In this document: positions 9,700-20,975 of the stretch, piece after piece
Layout of the letters: every line of letters starts with the position of its first letter
Position numbering within the stretch: the first letter of the stretch is position 1
Origin: Hymenopus coronatus
Taxonomy: Eukaryota > Arthropoda > Insecta > Mantodea > Hymenopodidae
NCBI GenBank assembly: GCA_030762935.1
Contig: CM060887.1
Location: 9,106,501 to 9,170,500, forward strand
Direction: 5' to 3'
Length of the DNA stretch: 64,000 bases
The notes under the pieces: model-generated
Told to the model about the DNA's origin: nothing
Database searches by the model: none
Seen by the model: only the letters and a program-made list of their open reading frames with translations
Program-made: the position numbers and the translations under genes

Positions 9700-10566
9700 C
9701 AAGGTATGATCAAAAAGTTTTCGGAATGGCTTCACAACAATGCTGACGCTGAGGTATCTTTAAGTCTAATTCAGACGGTACATGCAGCATTCCTTCCCGA
9801 TAAAAATGAGAGGTCACGTGACCTCCTGTGACCATGTAGTGACGAGGTAGACCCTCTGAAGTGAGCACGTGTTTTGCATGTGCTGCAATTTTTCCGCGTA
9901 GAACACAAAACAAACACAAAATCTTCCTATAAAACTGCAACAGAAGCCTATGAAATGTTGAGAATAACTAATGGCGAGGAAGTTATGGGCAAAACTCAAG
10001 CATTTGAGCGGTTTTCGAAATTTGAAAGTGGTGTGACATCAGTTAAAGATGCAGATCGTTCGGGACGACCCTGTTCCAGCAAAACTGTTGAAAATATCAA
10101 TCAGGTGAGGAAAATGGTCTTAGGCGCATTACAATAAGAGAACTTTCTGACCCATTAAGGGAAAATGTGTGACCTAAACGGCCGGAGAAATGGAGGAGTG
10201 GTGACTGGTTCCTGCATCATGACAAAGCCGCGCACAAAGCCCTTTCTGTTCGTCAATTTTTGGATAAAAATAGGATGAATACTGTTCCCCATCTCGCCTA
10301 TTCTCCAGATTTGGCACCAGTGGACATTTTCTTTTACCGCGACTTAAATGCGGCTCCGAGGACATTGATGTCATCCATCACAGAAGGCTCTGAACATGTT
10401 GAAAGAAGAGGACTTCTAGAGGTGCTTCCAGCAGTGGCAGAAGCGCTGGGACAAGTGTATTAACTCCCAAGGAGACTACCTCGAGAATGACAATGCAGAT
10501 TAGACAAAACAAACTGTTATGTAGTATTTATGACGTCATTCCGGAAACTTTTTGATCACTCCTCGT
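9700..10566 (+). mobile_element. Mariner transposon, internally deleted
   Basis: The left end TGATCAAAAAGTTTTCGGAATG and right end CATTCCGGAAACTTTTTGATCA are inverted repeats with one mismatch. The plus strand reads an N-terminal part (ITNGEEVMGKTQAFERFSKF and SGRPCSSKTVENINQV, about 9966-10110), skips the central region, then resumes with FLHHDKAAHKALSVRQFL (about 10208-10265) and AYSPDLAPVDIFFYRDL (about 10297-10348). HHDKA replaces the usual HHDNA. Several frame breaks; non-functional. Confidence 0.85.
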
Positions 10567-11312
10567 TTACTACACCTTCTATAAGAGTGGGTCATCAGGA
10601 AGTGACACACAATTTGGCACAATTAAATGATAACGAAACATCCATAAATTTAATCACCGAAGAAGAATTACAATTATCTTTACAAAACATGAAAAATAGA
10701 AAAGCTCCAGGACCAGATGGAATAAATGTAAAATTAATAAAGTATGGAGGAGATAAATTAAATGTAAGAGTACTTAATTTTATCAACAAATGTTGGAAAA
10801 CGAATAGAATTCCTAAAAGCTGATACGATGCACACGTTATTAATATATTTAAAATGGGCAAAAGAAACGTATGCAGTAATTACAGAGGTATAAGTCTCCT
10901 GAACACAGGCTATAAGTTGTATACAAAAATCACAAACAAACGTCTAAATATAATTACAGAACCTTTATTATCAGAAAACCAAATAGGATTTAGAAAAGGA
11001 CGATCCTGCACAGATAATATATTTTCTACTAACCAAAATATTGAAAAGAGAAGAGAATATCATTTAGAAACACATATAGCCTTAGTAGATTTAGAAAAAG
11101 CTTTTGATAAGGTAAGCAGAACTAATATCTGACACATATTACACAAAAAAAAAGGATATCCAAAACAGATGTACTCAGGAATATATATATAACTCCGCTT
11201 TTATTCTCAGACAATTAAAACTACATAAAAAGAATGCCTTAAATTTGTTACTCTTTGCAAATGACATGGTGTTAATTCAAGGCAGAGAAGATAGGCTTCA
11301 AATAAGTATGTA
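10567..11312 (+). mobile_element. LINE reverse transcriptase fragment (RTE-like)
   Basis: One frame reads fingers and palm motifs of a non-LTR reverse transcriptase: NRKAPGPDGINVKLIKYGGD (about 10692-10755), NYRGISLLNTGYKLYTKI (about 10878-10930), ENQIGFRKGRSCTDNIF (about 10975-11026) and DLEKAFDKVSR (about 11089-11120). A TGA interrupts it at about 10821. The catalytic YADD box is degraded to FAND (LLFANDMVL, about 11251-11277) after a frame change. The order and spacing fit the RTE clade; the endonuclease and the 3' end are absent. It abuts the mariner at 10566. Confidence 0.8.
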
Positions 11313-11764
11313 AAAGTTACAAAAATCTGATGTGTACCATTCACATGACTTCTCTACATATTTGTAACAAATTATTATTAAAAAGCTTATACTTCTATTT
11401 AGGAGTACCATAGGTTAAAGTGATAGTCAAAAGCTGGTTGCCATGTCACTGAAGTTCCTTTGTTTGTATGAACAGCAGTTGACAAATTCCTGTATGAGAA
11501 AACTATAAGATTTTCATAGCAGAAACCAAAAACAAGGAACGTCTCAAAAACGATTAACTCCACGAAAAAAATGTATATAACATAAATTGTGTGTTTTAAC
11601 GTGCTCTACAGTTTTTGTGTAGTAACTTTTTGTCCATCTCTTACAGTTTAGTAGTTATTCAAAATTCCGTAAAATTCATCCAGAATAAACTACTCTTCAT
11701 ATGCTATTCCCAGAAAATTCAAGACATACATTTTATTTGTCAGGTAAATGTCTTTAATATACGA
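11313..11764 (+). mobile_element. Family A fragment (start half)
   Basis: Starts AAAAATCTGATGTGTACC and runs to GTCTTTAATATACG, where the sequence flips directly into an inverted copy at 11765. Hairpin half missing. Confidence 0.65.
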
Positions 11765-12443
11765 AAAGTCGGTAAAATACCAAACTTGGTACTTAAGTTT
11801 AGTATCTTCCAGGGATGCGACACGAAGATTTTGAGAAAAATCCCCCCACCCCCAACTACCCTTTACATGGAACTTTTTTCGAAAAATTTGATTTTCTCAA
11901 AAATGGCTCTAACGATTTTGATTAAAATGTCGTATATTAAAGATATTTACCTGACAAATAAAAGGTATATCTTGAATTTTCTGGGATTAACCTCTGAAGA
12001 ATAGTTTATTCTGGATGAATTTTACTGAATTTTGAATAACTGCTAAACCGTAAGAGATGGACAATAACTTACTACACAAAAAATGTAGAGCACGTTAAAA
12101 CACACAATCTATGTTATATGCATTTTTTTGTGAGTTCGTCGTTTTTGAGACATTACTTATTTTTGGTTTCTGCTATGAAAAACGTATACTTTTCTCATAT
12201 AGGAACTTGTCAACTCCGATCCATATAAACAAAGGAACTTCATTGACATAGTAACCAGCTTTTGACTATCACTTTAACCTATGGTCTCCCTTATTTCGCT
12301 TCTACTTACAAGGAAGCAAGTAATAAGACTATTTCTGCTCATTTTTTCTGATTAGCATAAAGTAAATAGAATTATAAGCTTTTTAAGAATAATTTGTTGC
12401 AGGGATATAGAGCAAGTCATGTGAGTGCAACACATCAGATTTT
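11765..12443 (-). mobile_element. Family A fragment lacking the hairpin
   Basis: From AAAAGTCGGTAAAATACC to CACATCAGATTTTTTGG. It joins the preceding plus-strand copy hairpin-side to hairpin-side with both hairpin ends lost. Confidence 0.65.
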
Positions 12444-12494
12444 TTGGCTACGACTTATACAAAAGTCATCCAGAATCAAGAGGTCTTCAGAGGC
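12444..12494 (+). mobile_element. Family A fragment
   Basis: A short piece matching ATACAAAAGTCATCCAGAAT and GAGGTCTTCAGAGGC of the Family A body. Confidence 0.5.
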
Positions 12495-12640
12495 ACAACT
12501 GCCCGAAGTCGAGCCAAGGCTTACCGCTGCGTCCCACATCTCTGTCCATTACGGGCGCAGTAAAGGAGGGTGGGACGTGGTTAGCGCAGATCCCTCTCGG
12601 CTGGTTAATGCGCTCTACGCAATCTGGAGTAGCTACTCTT
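12495..12640 (-). mobile_element. SINE S4 fragment (3' part), diverged
   Basis: The minus strand matches the tail half of the complete S4 SINE at 16428-16772: GCATTAACC, CGTCCCACCCTCC and the closing segments, with many substitutions. The head is missing. Confidence 0.5.
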
Positions 12641-12644
12641 TACT

Positions 12645-13488
12645 TACTCTACACGTACTACGTACATACTGTATAGAGAAGGTATTGTAATGCACCCAAA
12701 AATTCAATACCGAGATTTCACCGGAAATATATGTTTTGAGACACCCTGAATCCAAAGAAAGCATTTTTAGAAAAATGTCCGTGTGTGTGTGTGTGTGGTC
12801 AGCATAGCTCAAAAACGAACAGACCATTAAATACACAACTTGGTATTTAGGTTTGGTATCTTCCAAGGATGCGACACGAAGATTTTCAAGAAAGTCCTTC
12901 CACCCCAAACTTCGCTTTACATGGAACTTTTTTCGAACATTTTGATTTTCTAAAAAAATGGCTCTAACCATTTTGATTAGAATATCGTATATTAAAGATA
13001 TTTACCTGACAAATAAAATGTATATCTGGAATTTTCTGGGAATAGCATCTTAAAACCACTTTATTCTGGATGAATTTTACAGAATTTTGCTTAACTGCTA
13101 AGCCGTAAGAGATAGACAAAAAATTACCTGACTAAAAATGTAGAGCACATTAAAACACACAATTATGTTATTTTTTTTTCGTGGAGTTGAAGGTTATTTA
13201 GAGTTTTTGGTTTCAACTTTAAAAAAACTTATAATTTTCTCATATAGGAATTTGTCAACTCCTGTCCATACAAACAAAGGAACTTCAGTCACACAGCAAC
13301 CAGCTTTTGACTGTCACTTTAACCTATGGTACTCCCTTATTTCGCTCCTACTTACAACGAAGCATGTGTTACGACTACTTCTGCTAATTTTTTCACCATT
13401 AGTATTAAGTAAATAAAAGCATTAACTTTTTAAGAATAATTTGCTACAGATGTAGAGAAAGTCATGTGAATGGAACACATTAGATTTT
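12645..13488 (-). mobile_element. Family A element, near complete
   Basis: Runs from ACTCTACACGTACTACGTAC (hairpin end) through GTGTGTGTGTGTG at 12782 to GAACACATTAGATTTTTT. Most body landmarks are intact. Confidence 0.75.
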
Positions 13489-13675
13489 TTCATCAAGTAG
13501 TTCTTCAACCCCCCCCCCCCCCAGGGACCTCGGAGGTTCAGTGAGCCATGAACCAGGTCTTAAAGTGGGAGAAAATCCACACTCCGGTATCTGGAATCGA
13601 ACCCGAGCCTCCCACTTGGTAAGCAGCCGCGTTAACACCCCGCTAAGCAAACGTTCCTAGTCCTAAATAATTCAT
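13489..13675 (-). mobile_element. SINE S4 fragment (5' head), with poly-C tract
   Basis: The minus strand carries the S4 head: GCGGGGTGTTAACGCGGCTG, CTTACCAAGTGGGAGGCTCG and GGGTTCGATTCCAGATACCG, then a diverged body ending in a run of about 14 C (plus strand 13509-13522). The 3' half is missing. Confidence 0.6.
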
Positions 13676-13679
13676 GGAA

Positions 13680-13833
13680 ATATGTCATACTTTCGCTATT
13701 TTAATCAAAATCGTTAGATCCAGTTCTGAGAAAATCAGCATTTTCGAAACATGTTCTATGCAAAGAGTAGTAGGGGTGGGGGAATTTTCCTAAAAATCTT
13801 CGTGTCGTACCGTTTGGTATCTAGCCTACTTTT
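13680..13833 (+). mobile_element. Family A fragment
   Basis: Body piece from GCTATTTTAATCAAAATCG to CTACTTTTCGTTTTT. It ends where the next, inverted copy's hairpin end begins. Confidence 0.55.
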
Positions 13834-14728
13834 CGTTTTTACTTTCTCTACACGTACTATGTACATAGTGTATAGATAAGGTATTGCATTCCACCCAAAA
13901 ATTCGATACCGAGATTTCACCGGAAATATGAGTTTATGAGTCTCCTGTATAAAAAAAAAATTAGAAAAAGGATCGAGTGTGTGTGTGTGTGTGTGTGTGT
14001 GAGTGTCAGTGTGTCCGTGTGTCTTTGAACACGACAACTCAAAAACCTAAAGTCGGTAAACTACCAAACTTGGTATTTAAGTTCAGTATCTTCCAGGGAT
14101 GCGACACTAAGATTTTGAGAAAAATCCCCTCACACCATACTACCCTTTACATGGAACTTTTTTCGAAAATTTTGATTTTCTCAAATATGGCTCTAACGAT
14201 TTTGATTAAAATATTGTATAATAAAGATATTTACCTGACAAATAAAATGCATATCTTTGAATTTTCTGGGAATAACCTCTGAAGACTACTTTACTTGGAT
14301 GAATTTTACGGAATTTTGCATAACTGCTAAACCGAAAGAGATGGACAAAAACTTGTAATAGAAAAGATGTAGGGCACGTTAAAATACAAAGTTGTTTCGT
14401 CTACATTTTTTGTTTAGTTGATTGTTTTTTCGATATTCCTTGTTTTTTGTTTCAACTTTGAAAAACTTATACTTTACTCATACAGGAATTTGCCAACTCC
14501 TGTCCATACTAACAAAGGAACTTCAGTTACATGTTAACCAGCTTTTGACTATCACTTTAACCTATGGTACTCCCTTATTTCGCTTCTACTTACAAGGAAG
14601 CAAGTAATAACACTATTTATAATTTTTTCTCGATTAGCAAGAAGTAAATAGAAGCATAAGGTTTTTAACAATAATTTCTTACAGAGATGTAGAGAAAGTC
14701 ATGTGAATGGATTACATCAGATTTTTAG
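13834..14728 (-). mobile_element. Family A element, near complete
   Basis: Hairpin TACACGTACTATGTACATAG at about 13849, a (GT)n tract at 13977-14001, and the distal end GATTACATCAGATTTTTAG. Body landmarks are all present. Confidence 0.8.
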
Positions 14729-15052
14729 AGTAATTCAATAGTTTCTCTGTCTACTCTGTACATTGTGCATAGTTGCTAGAGAATTTAAAAGAAAGGTCAA
14801 TTGTTTGTTATACTGGCCGTGATGACTTTCCAATTGGAACTCTGATGCGGCTCGACACTGCTTGCTCATAAGCTAAGAGATACATGCGCGTTTAACTGTC
14901 ACGTGTTCTGAATTTCCGCAATGATGTGTTCTGTTTATGTGGAACTTTTTAGAAGCATTTTGGTCCCCTAATCTGTAAATGCTCTTGCTTTATCTAGAAT
15001 TAACGTCTCTCAAATCTAAAATATAATATTCTTAATTGCGTTGGGAACTCAC
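14729..15052. other. Lim1 intron, single-copy-looking
   Basis: Intron DNA directly downstream (on the Lim1 strand) of the 15053-15205 exon. No repeat landmarks and no open frame. Bases 15047-15052 are the donor (GTGAGT). Confidence 0.5.
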
Positions 15053-15205
15053 CCTGAGAGCTGATGAACTCTGGGCTTGATCTCTGTGAGATGAGTTGCT
15101 GCTCATTTGGTGGAGGCGGCTGTTGTAGGAAACCCGGGGGTGGTTCTGGTGTAAGCCCCCCAAACTCGGCTCCCATTGGCATTGGGCCTTGGTCCATTGG
15201 TCCAC
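15053..15205 (-). CDS. Lim1: Lim1 exon: proline/glutamine-rich tail
   Basis: A 153-base exon. A polypyrimidine-rich acceptor ending TTTCAG precedes it (AG at 15206-15207) and a strong donor, GTGAGT, follows (15047-15052). Both ends split a Gly codon in phase 1. It reads GPMDQGPMPMGAEFGGLTPE, then a P/Q-rich stretch with PPPGFLQQPPPPNEQQ, then SQRSSPEFISSQ. This is a low-complexity tail of the type that follows the homeodomain in insect Lim1; it has no enzymatic motif and is likely part of the transcription-regulating region. Confidence 0.92.
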
Positions 15206-15292
15206 CTGAAAAAAAGAAAAAAAGAATTCTTATTCTACTGTTCTTAAAATTGCGTGCTACATTCACTTACTTTGCTTACCACCACCATTAAT

Positions 15293-15350
15293 TTTACTTT
15301 CTCTACACGTTCTATATGCATAGTGTGTAGAGAAGGTATTGCATTGCACA
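15293..15350 (-). mobile_element. Family A hairpin end only
   Basis: TACTTTCTCTACACGTTCTA, a hairpin arm, and GGTATTGCATTGCAC. The rest of the element is absent; a plus-strand copy follows at once, only 90 bases upstream of a Lim1 exon. Confidence 0.6.
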
Positions 15351-16172
15351 CAAAAAAATCTGATGTGTTCTATTCACATGAAATGAATTAGCAGAAATAG
15401 TCTTATTACTTGCTTCCTTGTAAGCAGAAGCGAAATGAGGGAGTTCCATAGGTTAAAGTGACAGTCAAAAGCTGGTTGCTATGCGACTAAAGTTCTTTGA
15501 TTGTATGGAGAGGAGTTAAGAAACTCCTCTATGAGAAAAGTATAAGTTTTTCAAAGCTAAAACGAAAAACCAATATATTAAAAATGACCAACTCCACGAA
15601 AAAAAATGTATATGACATAAATTGTATGTTTTATCGTGAGCTACATTTCCTGTGTAGTAAGTTTTCCCCCATCTCTTACGGTTTAGGAGTTATGCACAAT
15701 TCCGTAAACTTCATCCAGAATAAAGTAGTTATTCAGGGGCTATTCCCAGAAAATTCAAGATATACATTTTATTTGTCAGGTAAATATCTTTAATATACGA
15801 TATGTTAATCAAAATCGTTAGAGCCATTTTCAAGAAACTCAAAATGTTCAAATTTTTTTCCATGTAAAGGGTAGTTTGGGGTGGGGGGATTTTATTGAAA
15901 ATCTTTGTGTCGCATCCTTGGAAGATACCAAACTTAAATACTGAGTTTAGGCTTTAACGGTCTTTTCGTTTTTGAGCTATGCTGCCCATAGACACACACA
16001 CACACAGACAGAGAGACAGACAGACAGACACACATGGACATTTTTCTGAAAATGCTGTATTTATATTCAGGGAGTCTCAAAACATGTATTTCCTGTGAAA
16101 TCTCGGTATCTAATTTTGGGTGCAATGCAATACCTTCTCTATACACTGTGTACATAGTACGTGTAGAGAAAG
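15351..16172 (+). mobile_element. Family A element, near complete
   Basis: Starts AATCTGATGTGTTCTATTCACA, with a deletion of about 100 bases soon after, and ends in the hairpin (CTATACACTGTGTACATAGT) and GTAGAGAAAGTAG. The microsatellite (15992-16032) is a compound CA / CAGA tract. Confidence 0.8.
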
Positions 16173-16250
16173 TAGTTAGACACCGAGATTTCACCGGTAT
16201 GTATGTGTGTGTGCGCGGCTGTGGAAAAGTCTGTTAAATACTAAACTCTT
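16173..16250 (-). mobile_element. Family A fragment
   Basis: ACACCGAGATTTCACCGG, a short GT tract and GTCTGTTAAATACTAAAC: the region just inside the hairpin end. Confidence 0.5.
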
Positions 16251-17020
16251 TTCTTCTCTGGAGTAAACAAACGAGAAACGAGAAGAAAGGTGTCTTCCGT
16301 TTTAGAAATGTTAAAGTGGCTTAAAATTGAAATCAATAATCTGCAAAAACTGTACAAAGAAATGTATATTACATAAAATTGTGTTTTTAATGAGATTTAC
16401 ATTTTTTGTGTGGTAAGTTTTCGTATGGTCGTCTCCTTAGCGCGGTGGTAGCGCAGCTGCTTACCAAGCGGGAGACCTGGGTTCGATCCCCAGTACCGGC
16501 GTGGGGATTTTCCCCCGCTGGGAGACCTGGCCCGGGGTGCACTCAGCCTCGTAAGGTCCCTGGGGGACCAATTGAGGAGCTACTTGATGGAGAAGCAGCG
16601 GCTCCAGGTCATGAGGACCGCATTAACCGGCCGGGAGGGACTCGAGGCGCTGACCACGTCTCACCCTCCAATACTGCACCCCATCCATGACGTCTGTAGT
16701 GGAACGAGATGGGGGACGCAGCGGCCGGGCGGTAGGCCTAGGTTCCCCGTGAGCTGTCGTGCCATGGAGTTATAAGTTTTCGTATGTCTCTTACTGTTAT
16801 ACAAAAGTCATCCAGCTGACTGAATGAAGATGCGTTCAGAGGCTATTTCCGCAAAATTCAAGATATACATTTAATTTGTCATGTCTTAAACACTAGGTAC
16901 TTTTATCTAATCCATTTTAAAATGTGCGCATTTTCTCGAAAATCTTCGAATTGCACCCTTGGAAGAACTCGGTCTAAAAAAACCTTATCAAACTTTCTCT
17001 ACTTTCTATATGCAATAGAT
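16251..17020 (+). mobile_element. Family A diverged subfamily, split by an S4 SINE
   Basis: Body with the subfamily marker ACGAGAAGAAAGGTGTCTTCC (shared with about 23217 and 38460), interrupted at 16428-16772 by a SINE, then ATTCAAGATATACATTTAAT onward. Hairpin end missing. Confidence 0.6.
16428..16772 (+). mobile_element. Complete tRNA-derived SINE, group S4
   Basis: A 345-base insertion with a perfect 14-base target duplication (TAAGTTTTCGTATG at 16414-16427 and 16773-16786). The head is tRNA-like (A-box region TTAGCGCGGTGG; B box GGGTTCGATCCC). The body includes GGGGATTTTCCCCCGCTGGG, a CACTCAGCCTCGTAAGGTCC segment and GCATTAACCGGCCGGGAGGG. It inserted into a Family A copy, so it is younger than that copy. 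Other S4 copies: 30223-30508 (-), 13489 (-) and 12495 (-). Confidence 0.93.
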
Positions 17021-17750
17021 GTTTTCCTTTGATAACTTTCTCTACAAAGGACTATTGCTTTATCTGCACAGTGATAATCGAGATGAACATCAGCAGAAAG
17101 GCTTGCATTAGTTCCTTCTAAGCAGAAGGGACAAAATAAAACATTGGGGCTAAAGCCGGCTGCTATGTGAAACAATTAAATCTCGCTTCACTTTGCACGC
17201 TGGGAGTAAAAGAAAAGAGATGAAACGAAAGCTAACTTCTCGTTTTAGAAAAGTTTGAGTAGCAATTGAAACAAATAAAAAGGAAATATATTACATAAAT
17301 TGTGTGTTTTAACAAACGATACATTTTATGTGGTGAGCTCTTGTCTGTGTTCTACGGTTTACCAGCTATGCAAAATTCATCCAGAATGAAGAGAAATTCA
17401 GAGGCTGTTGACAGAAAATGCAAGATATAAACGTTATTTGCCAATACATATCTTTAATATAAGGTATTTTAATCAAAATCTTTTGAGCCATTTTTGAGAA
17501 CAATAACTTTTTGAAATAACTTAAAGGGTAGCTTGGAATGGAGGATTTTCTTGTAAATCTTCGAGTCGACCCTTGGAAGATACTGAACCTAAATATCAAA
17601 TACTACACAACACGCAGATATTCTTCTCAAAAAGTTTCTGTTTTTGGATTCAGATGACATCAAAACATACATTTCCGGTGAAATCTTGACATCAAATTTT
17701 TGGGTGGAATACAATATTTTCTCTGCCTACTAATATGCATTATACGTTCT
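17021..17750 (+). mobile_element. Family A diverged subfamily
   Basis: GATAACTTTCTCTACAAAGG near the start, then the body to GGTGGAATACAATATTTTCTCTG. The hairpin is degraded to a short CTACTAATATGCATTATACG. Confidence 0.55.
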
Positions 17751-18168
17751 CCCTTTCAGTCGTGATCATGGAATTAGGTTTTTCAAATCTAATTAAAAGT
17801 TCTAACAGCCTCAGAAGAAGTGGATATCTAAAGGAATCTGAGATAGATTCATTGAGAGGTGATTTACGAGGCCTGTCAGTGTTTTTCTGCTCGTATATTT
17901 CTCACTTCTGTACCCGATTTCTCTTGATTGACAGCCACCTTCAAATCTTCTTTGATTCTTAAGGATGTAAACCCCGCGCCGTGTTTATACTACACGCTTA
18001 TTCATTCAATAAATCAAAGCTACCAATTTGTAAACACGTGTCATTGCTCAGTATAGGAATTATTATTGTTGGAGTTGAGGTGAATGATGGTGCTGGAGTG
18101 TAATTTATGGCGCCCAGGGACGAAATTAATGTTAGCCACACGTAAAAGAGTTGTAAGGTCTCGCTCAC
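17751..18168. other. Lim1 intron, single-copy-looking
   Basis: Intron DNA just past the 18169 donor on the Lim1 strand. Donor GTGAGC at 18163-18168. Nothing else recognised. Confidence 0.5.
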
Positions 18169-18451
18169 CTGGAGGGTTGAAGGGCAGAGGCTGTCCAGGA
18201 GGGCCTTGGTGTGGATGATGGCCGGGGAAGAACTCGTGGTGGAAGCCCGCGGGGCCGCCGTAGCCGAACTCGAACTTGCCGTCGGCCGTGGCAAAGTAGG
18301 GGAAGCCGGGCGGCGGTTCGTCCAGACCCCCGGGGCTCAGGTTCATGGGGAACCCTCGCATCTTGCGCGAACTCCCGAAGAACGGCCCTCTACCCATAGA
18401 GGTCAGCTGCTTCAATCGCCTTTCCTTGCTTCTCTTGTTCTGGAACCATAC
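18169..18451 (-). CDS. Lim1: Lim1 exon: homeodomain helix 3 and Gly/Pro tail
   Basis: A 283-base exon starting in phase 0 after a TGTTGCAG acceptor (AG at 18452-18453) and ending CCAG before the donor GTGAGC. It begins VWFQNKRSKERRLKQL, homeodomain residues 47 onward: W48, F49, Q50 and N51 are the DNA-recognition-helix signature, with Q50 as in the LHX class. Residue 52 is K, where many homeodomains have R. Then comes TSMGRGPFFGSSRKMRGFPM, a DEPPPGFPYFATADGKFEFG segment and a His/Pro/Gly-rich end. Its GC content stands out from the intron. It is separated from the rest of the homeobox by about 41.1 kb. Confidence 0.95.
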
Positions 18452-18511
18452 CTGCAACACCAACAATCACACTACCCTTTATATAAACCCAAACGGTTAC
18501 TTCTCGAAATT

Positions 18512-19336
18512 ATGTGTTTTTTCTTTCTCTGTACTATGTACATAGTGTATACAGAAGGTATTGCACTCCACCAAAAAATTCGATTTCATCCGCAAATATA
18601 TGTTTTAGGGTCCCCTGTATCCAAAAAAAGTATTTTCAGAAAAAGGTTCGCGTGTGTGTCCGTGTGTTTGTAAACGCGATAACTCAAAAACGAAAAGTCG
18701 GTAAAATACCAAACTTGGTATTTAAGTTTGGTATCATCCAATGATGCGACACGAAGATCTTCAAGAAAATCTACCCCCAACTACCCTTTACATGGAACCT
18801 TTTTCGAAACATTTGAGTTCATGAAAATGGTTGTAACCATTTTAATTAAAATATCGTATATTAAGGATATTTACCTGACAAATATAATGTATATCTTGAA
18901 TTTTCTGGGATTCGCCTCTAAAAACCTCTTTATTCTGGATGAACTTTTCTGAATTTTGCATAACTGGTAAAAGGTAAGAGATAAACAAAAACTTCCTACA
19001 CAAAAAATGTATATCTAGTTAAACACACTATTTGTGACATATACGTGTTTATCGTGGATTTGACCATATCTAACATATTCCTTGTTATTTGTTTCTCACA
19101 CGGAAACACCTGACTCTGCATTTAAACGTGTTTCAACCACATGGCAAGATTTGACTATCACTTTAGCCTAGTGTATCCCCTTATTTAGCTTCTACCTACA
19201 TAGAACTAAGAAATGGGCACCTTTCTGCTAATGTTTACCTCAATGATCGTAAAGTACATACCAGAATAAGCTGTAACAAACATTTGTTACAGCGATATAG
19301 AGAAAGTCATATGAATGTAACATATCAGATTTTTAA
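18512..19336 (-). mobile_element. Family A element, near complete
   Basis: The hairpin CTGTACTATGTACATAGTGT near 18528 is a shortened form; the distal end is ATCAGATTTTTAA. It lies about 60 bases from a Lim1 exon. Confidence 0.75.
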
Positions 19337-19475
19337 AAAAAGGTCCACATATGTCAGTGTGTGTGAGTGTATGCATAGCTCAAAAACAAAAGACCGTTAA
19401 ACACCATACTTGGTATTTAGGTTTAGTATCTTCCAAGAATGCGACACGAAGATTTGCAAGTAAATCCCTCCAACT
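19337..19475 (-). mobile_element. Family A fragment
   Basis: GGTCCACATATGTCAGTGTG to GATTTGCAAGTAAATCCC: the microsatellite region and adjoining body. Confidence 0.5.
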
Positions 19476-19735
19476 CAAAATATACATTTTATTTATATGT
19501 AAATATCTTTAATATTTGGTATTTTAATCAAAATCTTTAAGGCTATTTTTGAGAAAATCAAATTTTCGAAAATTTTATAATGTAAACTGTATTTTGGAGT
19601 TTCGATATGTTTCTGAAAATCTTCGTGTCGCATTCTTGGAAGATAATAAACTCAAATCCCAACTTTGGTATTTTACGGACTGTTTGTTTTTGAGTTGTCG
19701 TGCTCACAGACACACGGATCTTTTTCTAAAAATCT
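19476..19735 (+). mobile_element. Family A fragment
   Basis: AATATACATTTTATTTATATG to ACACGGATCTTTTTCTAAAA, with the hairpin end replaced by the next copy. Confidence 0.55.
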
Positions 19736-20594
19736 GATGTGTTCAATTCACATAAATTTCTCTACATCTCTGCAACAAATTATTGTTAAAGAGCCTATGC
19801 TTCTATTTACCTCATTCTAATCGAGAAAAAAAAAAAAGCCAGAAATGGTCTTATTCCTTGCTCCCTTTTTAAGTAGAAGCGAAATATAGGAGTACCATAG
19901 GTTAAAGTGATAGTCAAATGCTGGTTGCTATGTGACTGAAGTTCCTTTGCATGGACAGGAGTTGACAAATTTCTGTATGAGAAAATATAAGCTTTTTAAA
20001 GGTAAAATAAAAACCAATGAATAACTCAAAAACGATCAACTAAACGAAAAAAATGCATATAACATAAATTATGTGTTTTAACGCGCTCTACATTTTCTGT
20101 GCAGTAAGCTTTTGTCTATCTCTTACCGTTTAGCAGTTAAGCAAACTTCGGCGAAACTCATCCAGAATATATAGGTCTTCAGAGGCTATTCCCAGAAAGT
20201 TCAAGATATACATTTTATTTGGTATGTAAACATATGTAATATATGAGATTTTAATCAAAATCGTTTGCGTAATACTTTTAGAAAATAAACATTTTCGAAA
20301 ATGTTTCCAAGTAAAGGGTAGTTTGGGGTGGGGGGATTTTCTTGAAATTGTTCGTGTCGGATCCTTGGAAGATACTATTAAATCTAAATACCAAGTTAGG
20401 TACTTTACGGACTGTTTGTTTTTTAGTTATTGTGTTCACAGACACACACGGATCTTTTTCTAAAAATGTTTTTATGTGGATACAGCGGGCCCTAAAACGT
20501 GTATTTCCGGTAAAATCTTGACATTACATTTTCGGTGTAATACAATACCTTCTCTATATACTATGTACACTGTACGTGTAGAGAAAGTAAAAAT
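19736..20594 (+). mobile_element. Family A element, near complete
   Basis: Starts AATCTGATGTGTTCAATTCA and ends CGTGTAGAGAAAGTAAAAA. The microsatellite is reduced to ACACACACGG at 20441. Confidence 0.8.
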
Positions 20595-20975
20595 AGCTGA
20601 TAGTGTGTGAGAATGTGATATGAATGTAAACACGAGCTATTTCTCTACTCTCACATCTTGGATCACCATATTGTTTATTACCATTTGCTGGTGTGTTGTC
20701 ATTCACCGAAATGAACGAGTGGCTAGCAATGAACTTGCGTTATTTTATTTTCAACGACCATCAGTTAAAAAAAAAAAGAAAGGAATGGCAGACAGGTAGC
20801 AGACCAACCAATCAACAGAGATGCAGTACATTTGTTTGCACCCCCTCCCCCGGGTACTGTCTATCAGTCCGGCCCAACACCCTCAGGCTTGACGAGACTG
20901 CGTGAACTGAAGAGCATGTTTTTATCATACAAGGCAAAGTGTCTAGGAACACGAAATTACAAAACGTGCTTTATT
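20595..20975. other. Single-copy-looking intron island
   Basis: About 380 bases without repeat landmarks, including a C-rich run (CCCCCTCCCCCGGG, 20840-20853) and a CTTGACGAGACTGCG stretch. No convincing coding frame or splice pair. Confidence 0.4.

Noticed and set aside
16406..16690. Open frame of 94 codons on the plus strand
   Set aside because: It lies in the S4 SINE, with a tRNA-like head and target duplication; not a protein gene.
18206..18673. Open frame of 155 codons on the plus strand
   Set aside because: Antisense of the GC-rich Lim1 exon, running on into a Family A copy.
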